DNA of 40,590 nt from Mahella sp. (GCF_020054945.1 NZ_JAIHAU010000024.1:1-40590); one strand, 5' to 3'. Counted from the first letter of the stretch, positions 16,686-25,085 are shown. The notes: generated by a model not told the origin, from the letters alone. Program-made: numbers and translations.

Positions 16686-17723
16686 TTAAGATCCTATATA
16701 CACAGGCGAATTGCTGTTATCCATCAATGCGCTTTCAGAGTATACGCTTATATTTTCCAAAGCCTTTCCGGCTCCAAGGACAACGCATGATACCGGATCG
16801 GATGCCACATAGACCGGTATGCCCGTTTGCTCCTGTATTAGCTTGTCCATGCCGGTTAGCAAAGCGCCGCCGCCTGTCATTATGATACCCCTTTCGCTTA
16901 TATCGGCCGACAGCTCGGGCGGTGTCCGTTCGAGCACCGAATGTATGGCCTCTACTATAATATCGGCCGGCTCTTTAAGCGCCTCTACCATTTCATCTGT
17001 TGTAACGTTTACCACTTTGGGCAAGCCCGATATAAGGTTGCGGCCGCATATCTCCATCGACTTTTGTTCTTTGGAGGGGTATATGGCGCCCACGGTTATT
17101 TTCAGATCTTCGGCTGTTTTTTCGCCAATCAATATATTGTATTTTCGCCTTATGTAACGTATGATAGCATCGTCGAATTTGTCACCGGCCACCTTTATGG
17201 AATTACTTACCACTGCCCCGCCGAGCGATATAACCGCTATATCGGTGGTGCCGCCACCCACATCCACCACCATGCTGCCGTTTGGCAACGATATGTCGAT
17301 GCCTGCTCCTATAGCTGCGGCTATGGGTTCTTCCATAAGATAGGTTTTATTGGCGCCGGCATCATACGAAGCGTCCAACACGGCTTTTTGTTCCACCTGC
17401 GTTATGCCGGTGGGTATGCATATTATTATCCGGGGTCTGCTCAACCGTGTGTATTTGGATACCTTGCGTATGAAATATTTTAACATTTTTTGCGTGGTGT
17501 CATAGTCCGATATAACGCCTTCTCTCAACGGCCGCGTAGCTACTATGTTGCCGGGTGTACGGCCCAGCATAAGCTTGGCTTCGCTGCCTACGGCCAGCAC
17601 CTGGTTGTTATTCTTATTTATGGCTACTACTGACGGCTCCTTAAGGACTATGCCTTTACCCTTGACATATACGAGCACCGATGAAGTTCCTAAATCGACG
17701 GCCATATCATGAATTCCGAACAT
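16686..17723 (-). CDS. mbl: MreB-family cell-shape protein, Mbl-like
   Basis: MreB/Mbl proteins are bacterial actins that guide lateral wall synthesis and bind the inner face of the membrane. The 345-residue protein has the actin ATPase elements: AVDLGTSSVLVY (phosphate 1), VVDVGGGTTDIAVI (phosphate 2) and IIMTGGGALLTGMD (adenosine). EEPIAAAIGAG fits the family. AAGGAGAG precedes the ATG. In Bacillus, spoIIID-mbl-flhO-flhP lie together, and here mbl follows spoIIID on the same strand with flhO-flhP nearby, so mbl is the best name within the MreB group. Confidence 0.9.
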   Translation of the reverse strand: MFGIHDMAVDLGTSSVLVYVKGKGIVLKEPSVVAINKNNNQVLAVGSEAKLMLGRTPGNIVATRPLREGVISDYDTTQKMLKYFIRKVSKYTRLSRPRIIICIPTGITQVEQKAVLDASYDAGANKTYLMEEPIAAAIGAGIDISLPNGSMVVDVGGGTTDIAVISLGGAVVSNSIKVAGDKFDDAIIRYIRRKYNILIGEKTAEDLKITVGAIYPSKEQKSMEICGRNLISGLPKVVNVTTDEMVEALKEPADIIVEAIHSVLERTPPELSADISERGIIMTGGGALLTGMDKLIQEQTGIPVYVASDPVSCVVLGAGKALENISVYSESALMDNSNSPVYIGS

Positions 17724-17803
17724 GGCTACTCTCCTTCTTTTGTGTATTACCCGATTTCTTTATTACATTATATCATATAATATATCATTTTCTTAAATTA
17801 TTT

Positions 17804-18058
17804 TCATATTTTTTTAGCTATGTACTTGAGCTTTGTTGCACGACCTCCGCGTATGTGCCTTTCTGCTTTGTTTTTATCCACGATCTTTTTTACCTGATTG
17901 TATAATATGGGGTTTATCTTCGGTAGTCTTTCCGATATATCCTTGTGTACCGTGCTTTTGCTTACCTTAAAGACCTTTGCGGCTTCTCTGACAGTGGCCC
18001 TGTATTGTATTATATACTGAGCCGTTGCGACTACCCTTTCTTCGATATACTCCTTCAA
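17804..18058 (-). CDS. spoIIID: Sporulation regulator SpoIIID
   Basis: SpoIIID is a small DNA-binding protein that tunes mother-cell genes under sigma-E. The 84-residue product has the expected length and helix-turn-helix (VREAAKVFKVSKSTVHKDISERL, roughly residues 23-45) and a basic C-terminus (ERHIRGGRATKLKY). The start is TTG with GAGGGGG nine bases upstream. The neighbours mbl and spoIIQ match the gene order of other endospore formers, which is good evidence that the organism sporulates. Confidence 0.95.
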   Translation of the reverse strand: MKEYIEERVVATAQYIIQYRATVREAAKVFKVSKSTVHKDISERLPKINPILYNQVKKIVDKNKAERHIRGGRATKLKYIAKKI

Positions 18059-18130
18059 AGCTTTTAACCCCCTCTAAGACGAAACCATTATATTCTTTAT
18101 AATTAATATGCTGTAAAAAGAAAGGATAGA

Positions 18131-18167
18131 ATAAAAATAGAGGAAATACCGAGAGCATTTCCTCTAT
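18131..18167 (-). terminator. Intrinsic terminator overlapping the spoIIQ stop codon
   Basis: On the minus strand ATAGAGGAAAT pairs with ATTTCCTCTAT (18157-18167 with 18137-18147), an 11-bp stem followed by a T-rich tail. The stem begins in the spoIIQ stop codon, so transcription ends right at the gene end. Confidence 0.8.
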
Positions 18168-18829
18168 TGTCCGACCTTAACCATATCGCCCGTAGATAAA
18201 TTACCATATCTGGTCTTTATGCCGTTGCCATGATCTATTGTTATTACGATGCCGAACTTATCGTCCTTGGTTATGCTTTCCACCTTGCCGGCGGCGGCAG
18301 CCTTAACCTCGGTGCCGGTGGCAGCGGCTATATCTATGCCGGCGTGCGTACCCCATTGCTCGAGGGTATTTGAGTACACCAGGTGATCCTTGGCATATTC
18401 GACGCTTATCGGACCGGGTACCGGTGCTATCAGCTTTATGCCGGCGGTTGCATTGGATGTTGCAGTAGACGCCGCTTTGGCGGTTTTTACTATGTTTGTT
18501 GTTTTAGCCGGTGTTGTCGGCGATTCCTCTTTTGTTTGTTCGGCGGTTTCCTCCTCATCGACATCCTCTACCTTGATCTCGACTTTGGGGTCGTCTACCA
18601 CCGAATCGGTCGGAGCCGAAGGTTGGGTTTCCGGCGGGGATTCCGCGGGGTCGCTCAACGACAGCTGTTCGGGATTGGGCAAAAAGTTGTTGTCGGACGT
18701 TATTATAGCCGTGGCTGCTATAATGGCTATGCAGGCGAATAAAACGATGTAAAAGCCTTGCTTATCCAGAAAACGGACTATTTTATCTTTTGTGAATGTG
18801 TTTTTAAACCATGCGCCTATTCGTTTCAT
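18164..18829 (-). CDS. spoIIQ: SpoIIQ-like LytM (M23) protein, C-terminally short
   Basis: SpoIIQ sits in the forespore membrane and joins SpoIIIAH across the intermembrane space during engulfment. The 221-residue product has an N-terminal membrane helix (about 26-44), an acidic linker (55-125) and an M23/LytM domain from about residue 132. The first zinc motif is present (H162, D166 in THAGIDIA), as is DHGNG (H200). The usual YxHLS histidine is Asn210, and the protein ends at residue 221, before the HxH motif of the fold. A peptidase function is therefore unlikely, and a structural role fits better. AGGAGG lies upstream of the ATG. Context (spoIIID, mbl) supports SpoIIQ rather than a generic M23 protein. 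Confidence 0.82.
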   Translation of the reverse strand: MKRIGAWFKNTFTKDKIVRFLDKQGFYIVLFACIAIIAATAIITSDNNFLPNPEQLSLSDPAESPPETQPSAPTDSVVDDPKVEIKVEDVDEEETAEQTKEESPTTPAKTTNIVKTAKAASTATSNATAGIKLIAPVPGPISVEYAKDHLVYSNTLEQWGTHAGIDIAAATGTEVKAAAAGKVESITKDDKFGIVITIDHGNGIKTRYGNLSTGDMVKVGQ

Positions 18830-18886
18830 TTTATATTCGGATACCTCCTAATATCGTAATATAAAGCTACATTCGCTATATATTCT

Positions 18887-18909
18887 GCCATTTTATGCAA
18901 TGTTTATAC
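18887..18909 (-). promoter_or_regulatory. Possible sigma-F-type promoter of spoIIQ
   Basis: On the minus strand GTATA (18905-18909) is followed after exactly 15 bases by GGCAGAATA. Sigma-F promoters have GYATA, a 15-base spacer and a GG-starting -10. The -35 and spacing fit; the -10 matches only in part. A forespore promoter is expected for spoIIQ. Confidence 0.38.
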
Positions 18910-18916
18910 ACGAATA

Positions 18917-18945
18917 TTGTTCGTATAAAGTTTTATGCGTATAAT
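18917..18945 (+). promoter_or_regulatory. Sigma-A-type promoter of the flhO-flhP operon
   Basis: TTGTTC (18917-18922), 17 bases, then a perfect TATAAT (18940-18945) lie 41 bases before the flhO ATG. It overlaps a sigma-D-like promoter. Confidence 0.55.
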
Positions 18946-18953
18946 GCCGAATA
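18926..18953 (+). promoter_or_regulatory. Sigma-D (sigma-28)-like promoter of flhO-flhP
   Basis: TAAA (18926-18929), 16 bases, then GCCGAATA (18946-18953) resembles the motility sigma consensus of TAAA, about 15 bases and GCCGATAA, with one extra A in the -10. A flagellar sigma factor is the expected driver of rod/hook genes. Confidence 0.55.
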
Positions 18954-18986
18954 AAAAATCAAGTGCAGGATTTGGAGGAAAACGAT

Positions 18987-19775
18987 ATGCTTCGCGGTCT
19001 ATATAATGCAACTACCGCTATGCAGGTGGAAACCGTGCGTCTGAATGCCATAGCCAATAATATAGCTAATGCGGAGACGACGGGATATAAAAAGGATAAA
19101 ATGGTGTCACAAAGCTTCCCTGATGTGCTTGTGGCCAGAATAGAAAATAAAGCCGGTGCCTCGATAAGGCCGTTTGATATCATCGGCTCTATAAATCATG
19201 GCGTGCATGTGGATCAGGTCAAGACCGATTGGTTACAAGGGCCTTTGCAGCAGACCGATAATGCCACCGATCTGGCGTTGACGGGAAACGGCTTTTTTGT
19301 GCTCAGAGTGGGCGATAACGATTATCGTTACACACGAGACGGCGCCTTTGCGGTAGATAGAGATGGTTATTTAGTAAATCAGAACGGCTACCGGGTGCAA
19401 AGATATGATGAACAGGACGACTTTGCCGATATATGGGTAGGCAATGAGCGTTTCAGCGTGGATCCAGCCGGCAATGTATATACCGACCAGCAGCAGTATG
19501 CGGGGGCAATAGCCGTAGTGGATTTTACGGACAGAGATGCTGCATTGGAAAAGGCCGGCGACAATCTCTATGTCGTGTATGACCCCGAGGAATATCAGTA
19601 TCAGTTCGCAGGTGCCGGTATAAAGCAGGGGTATTTGGAAGTGTCCAATGTCGATATAAACAAAGAGATGACCGATATGATGGAGGTATACCGCCATTAT
19701 GAATCGGCTCAGCGTATTGTGTCCATGCTGGATCAGACGCTGGATAAAACAGTAAACGAGGTGGGAAGGGTATGA
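18987..19775 (+). CDS. flhO: Flagellar basal-body rod protein FlgF/FlhO type
   Basis: Rod/hook-type proteins form the drive shaft of the flagellum outside the membrane. The 262-residue protein has the N-terminal ANNIANAETTGYK motif, the central LTGNGFFVL and YTRDGAF segments, and the C-terminal GYLEVSNVDINKEM...M helix that all rod proteins share for coiled-coil packing. The ATG at 18987 is preferred over the GTG at 18963 because GGAGG lies eight bases before it and the protein then starts MLRGLYNA as in homologues. It overlaps flhP by four bases. The name follows Bacillus synteny next to spoIIID-mbl; FlgF is the alternative name. Confidence 0.9.
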   Translation: MLRGLYNATTAMQVETVRLNAIANNIANAETTGYKKDKMVSQSFPDVLVARIENKAGASIRPFDIIGSINHGVHVDQVKTDWLQGPLQQTDNATDLALTGNGFFVLRVGDNDYRYTRDGAFAVDRDGYLVNQNGYRVQRYDEQDDFADIWVGNERFSVDPAGNVYTDQQQYAGAIAVVDFTDRDAALEKAGDNLYVVYDPEEYQYQFAGAGIKQGYLEVSNVDINKEMTDMMEVYRHYESAQRIVSMLDQTLDKTVNEVGRV

Positions 19776-20566
19776 TACAGGCGTTATGGACGGCAGGGGC
19801 CGGCCTTATAAGTCAACAGTATAATGTGGATACTATAGCTAACAATATCGCCAATGTCGATACAACGGCCTTCAAGCGAAATACGGCGCATATCGAGGAC
19901 ATGCCCTATACGTATAAGCTGAATCCGGCCATTCCTCAACCGGCCAATGAAGGCGTGCTGCCGCATGTGGGTACAGGTGCCAGAGTGGTATCTTCGCCCA
20001 AATATTTTGCTCAGGGGCCTATGGAGCAGACCGAGCGCAATATGGATCTGGGCATAGACGGCACAGCGTTTTTTGCTGTGACCGACGGTCTGGGGAATGT
20101 GTTTTATACGAGGGACGGTAATTTTAAGCTTACAGAGGCTGAAGATGAGTATGGACAGATCCACAGCTATATAACCACAGCGGATGGTCATTGGTTGTTG
20201 GATAGGCAAGTTAATCGCATAGAGCTTCCGGCAGGCACGACAGAGGACGATATATCCATAGATCCTTCTGGAGCGGTGGTAGTCGGTGGAGCGCACATAG
20301 CCGATATCTCGTTGGTGGAATTTACAAATCCGCAGGCGCTGGAAGCGCGCGGCGATAATCTTTACGCTGTAACGGGTAACGTCGGCCCGAATTATTTGAC
20401 CAACGGGGATTCAAAGGTAAGACAGGGGTTTCTTGAAGCGTCTAATGTGGATATAGCCGATGAAATGACGCGCATGATACGCGCACAGCGCGCATACCAG
20501 CTCAACGCCAGAGTGTTGCAGACAGCGGATGACATGATAGGGTTGGCCAATAGCATAAGGCGCTAG
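19772..20566 (+). CDS. flhP: Flagellar rod protein FlgG/FlhP type
   Basis: This is a distal rod homologue of FlgG, coupled to flhO by an ATGA overlap. The 264-residue protein has ANNIANVDTTAFKR near the N-terminus, YTRDGNFKL centrally and GFLEASNVDIADEMTRMIRAQRAY at the C-terminus, the standard rod pattern. Both products are secreted through the flagellar type III path and have no signal peptide. The stop codon overlaps that of the convergent yhaN-like gene, with no terminator between them. Confidence 0.9.
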   Translation: MIQALWTAGAGLISQQYNVDTIANNIANVDTTAFKRNTAHIEDMPYTYKLNPAIPQPANEGVLPHVGTGARVVSSPKYFAQGPMEQTERNMDLGIDGTAFFAVTDGLGNVFYTRDGNFKLTEAEDEYGQIHSYITTADGHWLLDRQVNRIELPAGTTEDDISIDPSGAVVVGGAHIADISLVEFTNPQALEARGDNLYAVTGNVGPNYLTNGDSKVRQGFLEASNVDIADEMTRMIRAQRAYQLNARVLQTADDMIGLANSIRR

Positions 20567-22461
20567 AGCTCGATGCAATCAAAAGGTGCTTTGAGCTCAT
20601 ACAGTGCTTGTATATCCCTTTGATGGCAGGTTAAAAATAAGACCTGCCTTTTTTGCGCCAGTTGGATTATATACTCCAGCGCCCTTTTTAATCTTATATC
20701 ATCGTATTCGGAGAAGGCGTCGTCTATTATGATGGGCAACGGCTTATTGCCCGATAAAATATCGGCTATGGCCAACCTTACCGCTATGTAGAGCTGATCT
20801 ATGGTGCCGGCGCTCAACTGTTCCAGCGGCACCAGTTTGTCCGTATCGGGGTCAATTACCTTTATATCCAGATCGGAGGACACCCTTAGCGATGAATAGC
20901 GGCCGCCGGTTATATGGCCGGCTAAAGAGGCGGCGGATCGGTCCAGATACGGAGCAAAATCGCGCTGTATATCGGCCGACAGTTCTGTTATAACGTCTAT
21001 GGCCTTTTGAGCAGCCTGCTTTTTTAATGACATTGCATCGATATCATTCCGGATACTTTGTATATCCTCATCTATGGCCGCCAGGGGTCTTATGCCGGCT
21101 AATGAGGCGTCGACGGAGGCCTCCAGTGCCGTTAATTCGACTTCTTTATCGTGTATGGCCTGTTGCATCAGCCGTTCATATTCGGCATCAAGGCGCTCTA
21201 TATCGTGCGTCAGGTTATCGAGCCGGCGCATCATCGATATAACCTGGGATGTATCGGATGCGCCTATTTTCGCAAGGATTTCACGCTTTTGTCCTTCCAG
21301 TGTTTCATAACGGTTCAGCAGCTGTTGACGCTGTTGCTCGACTGCCATGCTGTGCTGATCGAGGGCGCTTTTTAACCGCCGCATTTTGCTGTTGTCGCGT
21401 AAAAACAGCCATATTAAGGGTATCACGGCTATTATCAAAGGCGGCAGGGCTATCGAGGCCGCTGATATGGCCGCGGCGAGTATTATATAAAGCGTTCGGC
21501 GTTTTTTTATGCTGCGCAGGGCGTTGTCTGAAACTTCTGATTGACTGCGGTCATATTGAGCCAATTCGGTCCTTATGCCCTCCAATTGCCTGTCTAGCGA
21601 CATCAATCGCTCTAATAGGTCGCCGTCGTTTTGTTTTATATATTCGTTGAGGGCATTCAGTTGGTCGAGTTCATATTCCAGTTTTGTTCTATTGTGCCTA
21701 TTGGTTAATATGGCGGTATTATCGCTCATCCGACCGTCGCGAATGGCTGCTATTTCTTTTCTCAGGTCATGCGCTTTGGCTATGCTCTGCCGCATATCAT
21801 CCATACACTTTTGTGCCATGGCTCTTTCGGCCTTGAGCTGCTGCAGCTTTTGCGCGGCTTTGGCCCATGGGCGTGTAGGCGCGTTATCCGACCCGATCCC
21901 ATCCAATAGGTTATTCAGGGATGATAATGCCTTGTTGACCGACACGTCCTGCTGGCCGGATTGCATCATATTTATCCATGCGTCGGATACCTCTTTGGCC
22001 ATGGCTTTGGACGAAAAGGCGTTGCGTTGGTCTATGCTTATGGTATTGGCAAAGACTGTGGCATTTAACCCCCAATGACGTATTATCACATCGGGTTCGC
22101 GCGTACCGGGGAGTATAGCGCAGATAGCGCCGATATCCTCTCCGGTGGCAGCGTCATATATGTTTACCCTGTCATTGGCAAAGTCCCGTTCTATACGGTA
22201 AACCCTGCTGTCGATTTCATATTCTATAGCGCCTGTGTATGAAGCGCCAACCCATGGCCTATAGCGCTGCCTATCATCGGTAAATGAGCGTCTGCGGGCA
22301 TCGGGCTTTTTAAATCCATACAGCATTCCTTCTATAAAGCTACGTATAGTCGATTTGCCGGCCTCGTTGACACCATATATGACATTAAGGCCGGGTTTTA
22401 ATTCTATAATATTGTCTTTGAATTTGCCGAAGTTTGAAATGTAGAGCTTTCTTATAATCAT
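20563..22461 (-). CDS. YhaN-like SMC/Rad50-type ATPase with central membrane hairpin
   Basis: YhaN-type proteins are SbcC/Rad50 relatives that pair with a YhaO/SbcD-type nuclease. The 632-residue protein has Walker A GVNEAGKST (30-38), two coiled-coil stretches around a hydrophobic pair of segments (about 318-350), a signature LSAGT at 549 and Walker B IIIDDAFSEYDD near 577-588. The central hydrophobic hairpin replaces the zinc hook of true Rad50. It is shorter than Bacillus YhaN (over 900 residues), so the coiled-coil arms are reduced. A YhaO-like partner lies 12.6 kb away at 35,059-36,213. DNA repair or processing at the membrane is the likely role; direct evidence is lacking. Confidence 0.8.
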   Translation of the reverse strand: MIIRKLYISNFGKFKDNIIELKPGLNVIYGVNEAGKSTIRSFIEGMLYGFKKPDARRRSFTDDRQRYRPWVGASYTGAIEYEIDSRVYRIERDFANDRVNIYDAATGEDIGAICAILPGTREPDVIIRHWGLNATVFANTISIDQRNAFSSKAMAKEVSDAWINMMQSGQQDVSVNKALSSLNNLLDGIGSDNAPTRPWAKAAQKLQQLKAERAMAQKCMDDMRQSIAKAHDLRKEIAAIRDGRMSDNTAILTNRHNRTKLEYELDQLNALNEYIKQNDGDLLERLMSLDRQLEGIRTELAQYDRSQSEVSDNALRSIKKRRTLYIILAAAISAASIALPPLIIAVIPLIWLFLRDNSKMRRLKSALDQHSMAVEQQRQQLLNRYETLEGQKREILAKIGASDTSQVISMMRRLDNLTHDIERLDAEYERLMQQAIHDKEVELTALEASVDASLAGIRPLAAIDEDIQSIRNDIDAMSLKKQAAQKAIDVITELSADIQRDFAPYLDRSAASLAGHITGGRYSSLRVSSDLDIKVIDPDTDKLVPLEQLSAGTIDQLYIAVRLAIADILSGNKPLPIIIDDAFSEYDDIRLKRALEYIIQLAQKRQVLFLTCHQRDIQALYELKAPFDCIEL

Positions 22462-22470
22462 AGCGTCAAC

Positions 22471-23700
22471 CTATACTATAAAGTGAAATTTCTCGATGAA
22501 TCGTCTGCCTTTTATATAACTCCGCCGGGCAAGGCGATAGAGCTTTTGCGTTTGCTTTTTCCACAATAGCTCCTTCTGCAAGTTGTCAGCTATAGAATAT
22601 AGGTACATATACCGTGACATTATATTGTCCCAATTATATTGTATAGCCGCATCACGAGCGTTTTGAGCCATGATTTGCATTAATTGCTCATCCTTTATCA
22701 TTGCTTCCGCAGCATCGGCGAAGTCCACGGGGCTCCAATGGTTGCACAGTATGCCTGTAAGACCATTTTGTATGATATCCATGCAACCGCCGCCCTTAGC
22801 GCCTATGACAGGCAACCCTGATGCCATGGCCTCGAGCGCCACATTGCCGAAGGTTTCTATATACGACGGGAATATGAATATATCGCTGGAGGCATATGCT
22901 GCGGAAAGCTGGGGTGTTGCCATATATCCGGTAAAATACACGTTTTCAGGTGCGTGACGTGCCAGTTTATCCTTCATAGGGCCGTCTCCCACCATTATCA
23001 GTTTTATACTTTGCTCATAGCCGCGCGAATTCAATATATCCATTGTATCCATCAATACCGATAGATTTTTATCCTTGGACATCCTACCCACATATAAAAG
23101 CGCTATTTTGCCGTCAACCCCCATTTCGCGCCGCCAATTATCATCTCGGTGAACAGAATTGAACTGTTCTATATCAACGCCATTTGGATATACAAGCGCA
23201 TTATTTATGCCATGTTTATCCAGTTGCGCCTTGGAGGCCGAGGAGGGGCAGCATACCGTTTTGCATCTGCTGTAAAACCATTTTAGATATTGCCAAACCA
23301 CTGAATCGGCTATGGGTATCTTATAGGATTTTATCTGTTCGGCGTAGTTGGTATTATATGTAGCTACTACCGGTATGGGGTGTTCCGTCGCGTATATAAG
23401 ACCGCACATGCCCATCGAAAAAGGCGTCATTATGTGTATCACGTCCGGTTTATATATATCCAGTTGCTTTTTTATTGCGGAGTAATTGGGCAAGGCGAAA
23501 CGCGACTCTGGATAAAACACAAAGCGAAAGCTGGACAGCCTTTGTATATTGCCCTCATCCTCGCAATAGCCCTTGTACTCCGGAGCAAAGACCATATAGT
23601 CTATATTATTCTGGTTGAAATAATTTATCATTTGACCTAAAACGGCGCTCACACCGTTTATTTGGGGCAAAAAGCTGTCTGTAAACAGGGCTATTTTCAC
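22471..23700 (-). CDS. Family 4 glycosyltransferase
   Basis: The 409-residue GT-B fold protein starts with the donor-independent N-terminal motif DSFLPQINGVS, typical of transferases that make glycolipids or alpha-mannosyl/glucosyl products. The C-terminal half has the nucleotide-sugar site: PNGVD, VGRMSKDKN, VGDGP, and the E-x7-E motif within SYIETFGNVALEAMASG. Length and motifs resemble diacylglycerol glucosyltransferases and mannosyltransferases. It lies nine bases upstream of the yhaN-like gene on the same strand, so the two are probably co-transcribed. The acceptor is unknown. Confidence 0.87.
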   Translation of the reverse strand: MKIALFTDSFLPQINGVSAVLGQMINYFNQNNIDYMVFAPEYKGYCEDEGNIQRLSSFRFVFYPESRFALPNYSAIKKQLDIYKPDVIHIMTPFSMGMCGLIYATEHPIPVVATYNTNYAEQIKSYKIPIADSVVWQYLKWFYSRCKTVCCPSSASKAQLDKHGINNALVYPNGVDIEQFNSVHRDDNWRREMGVDGKIALLYVGRMSKDKNLSVLMDTMDILNSRGYEQSIKLIMVGDGPMKDKLARHAPENVYFTGYMATPQLSAAYASSDIFIFPSYIETFGNVALEAMASGLPVIGAKGGGCMDIIQNGLTGILCNHWSPVDFADAAEAMIKDEQLMQIMAQNARDAAIQYNWDNIMSRYMYLYSIADNLQKELLWKKQTQKLYRLARRSYIKGRRFIEKFHFIV

Positions 23701-24081
23701 AAATAAAACACCTCCGCTCTATTTTCGTCCATATTCCTCTGATTCATTACAGTATATAGCATATCATAAAAAGCCCAAAAAATCCAGTTAAGGCAAAATA
23801 AATCTTCGGTTTGGAATATGGTCGTGCTCGGTAACTGATTGGTCTCCGGCTCATATGTTTCGGATGCATACTGGAAGTCAGTCGTCGGATGTCAGAGGTC
23901 AGAACCTGTGCTGACAAGATACACGCTGGAAGTAGTAGAACCAATTAATTATCCGGTTCAAACATTTGCTTCCAGCTAGGCACATTAACGACTTCGGTCT
24001 TTCTTATCCGACCTCCGACTTCTGATGACTGACCTCTAGTTACCTTCGCCTGCCTACTGCTTGCGACAAAGCTAGGTTGTC
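23701..24081. other. Intergenic region holding a foldback palindrome
   Basis: These 381 bases separate two minus-strand genes and contain no credible coding frame. Their main content is the nested inverted repeat at 23830-24044. The ends are unremarkable AT-rich DNA. Confidence 0.7.
23830..24044. repeat. Nested foldback (inverted) repeat, about 215 bp
   Basis: Four nested arm pairs share one centre. GGTAACT (23830-23836) pairs with AGTTACC (24038-24044). A 24-base arm (23877-23900) matches the reverse complement of 24010-24033 at 20 of 24 positions. GCTGGAAG (23925-23932) pairs with CTTCCAGC (23969-23976), and GAACC (23938-23942) with GGTTC (23955-23959). The arms contain GTC-GA-GTC-type short repeats. 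It could be a non-autonomous MITE-like element, a decayed insertion or a structured RNA. No coding role is seen. Confidence 0.7.
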
Positions 24082-24861
24082 CTACATAATATTGTTATAG
24101 CCCAAGCTTTTCGATATTTGATTGGCGGTTTCTATAGTTGCCTTAATCATTTCAGCACATTTTTCGTCCGTTATCCTTACGGTGGGACCGGATGCACTTA
24201 TAGCTGCTACTATCTTGCCAGTGTAATCCCTCACCGGAGCGGCTACGCATTTGGCCCCTAACTCACATTCTTCATCATCTATGGCATAACCTTGTTTCCT
24301 TATCTTGTTGATTTCGGCCAACAAGCCATTCAACGAGGTTATGGTTTTTTCCGTATACTTCTTAAGACCAGTGGTCTCCGCATACCGCTTTATTTCTTCA
24401 TCGGTCATGTCGCTGAGCAATATTTTGCCCACACCTGTGCCGTGAAGAGGTGCCTGATGTCCTATTCGCTGAAAGGTTTTAACTGTCAAAGCCGGACCTT
24501 CTATTGAACAGACGTATAAAGCGGTCATATTCTCTTCCACAGCCATGAAAGCTGATTCTCCGCATTTCAAGCTTAGTTCCTTCAAGTGTGGTTGGCCTAT
24601 GGTTATAAGGTTCGATTGCCTTCTAACGTGGTTGGCCAATTCAACGACTTTGAAGGTTAGAAAATATCTTTGGTTTTCATCCTGCTTTACGTATTGCAGT
24701 TTCATAAGCGATTGAAGAAACCGGTATGCCGTGCTGGCAGGAAGTTCGGTTTGCTTGGCTATGGCCTTTAATTCGCAAGGCCCGTCGCTTTTAGCCATCA
24801 CTTCGATTATTTTAAAAGCGCGCTCTACAGAATTATTCATGTTGATTGCGATATCGCCCAT
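24082..24861 (-). CDS. IclR-family transcriptional regulator
   Basis: The protein has an N-terminal winged helix (ERAFKIIEVMAK and LPASTAYRFLQSLMKLQYV) and a C-terminal IclR effector domain with GVGKILLSDMTDEEI and the Cys-containing DDEECELGAKCVAAPVRD segment. About 259 residues is normal length. The ATG at 24861 is preferred over 24873 because GGAGG lies five bases before it. It is divergent from the carboligase-like gene, whose promoter carries a palindrome of the IclR-box style, so it probably controls that gene in response to a small acid or sugar acid. Confidence 0.88.
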   Translation of the reverse strand: MGDIAINMNNSVERAFKIIEVMAKSDGPCELKAIAKQTELPASTAYRFLQSLMKLQYVKQDENQRYFLTFKVVELANHVRRQSNLITIGQPHLKELSLKCGESAFMAVEENMTALYVCSIEGPALTVKTFQRIGHQAPLHGTGVGKILLSDMTDEEIKRYAETTGLKKYTEKTITSLNGLLAEINKIRKQGYAIDDEECELGAKCVAAPVRDYTGKIVAAISASGPTVRITDEKCAEMIKATIETANQISKSLGYNNIM

Positions 24862-25029
24862 ATAAACCTCCATATAATTTATAGCATTTCGTATCGCAAA
24901 ATACGCTTTTAGTATATCAAATTATCATGAATATGACAAGATATGAATCGTGGCAAAAAGCGTGGGGGGAAGTAAAATACTCCCAATGTGACATTATCAT
25001 AGAATGATAATAAAAAAACAAAAAAAGTG

Positions 25030-25058
25030 TTGACATTTTATTTTGCATGAACTATAAT
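25030..25058 (+). promoter_or_regulatory. Consensus sigma-A promoter of the carboligase-like gene
   Basis: TTGACA (25030-25035), a 17-base spacer and TATAAT (25053-25058) match the consensus exactly. So strong a promoter usually needs a repressor, which fits the adjacent palindrome and the divergent iclR gene. Confidence 0.88.
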
Positions 25059-25070
25059 CATTGTAGAATA

Positions 25071-25085
25071 TGAAATACAATTTCA
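25071..25085. promoter_or_regulatory. Candidate IclR-type operator palindrome
   Basis: TGAAAT-ACA-ATTTCA is a perfect palindrome with a three-base centre. It begins 13 bases after the -10, at or just after the expected transcript start, so binding would block the promoter. IclR-family sites often have this GAAAT/ATTTC form. The link to the adjacent regulator is inference. Confidence 0.6.

Noticed and set aside
18910-18924. Palindrome ACGAATATTGTTCGT resembling a LexA (SOS) box before flhO
   Set aside because: The spacing is one base short of the Firmicutes LexA consensus and no SOS gene is adjacent.
23747-23944. 65-codon minus-strand frame in the foldback region
   Set aside because: It runs through the inverted-repeat arm, has no ribosome site and no recognisable protein features.
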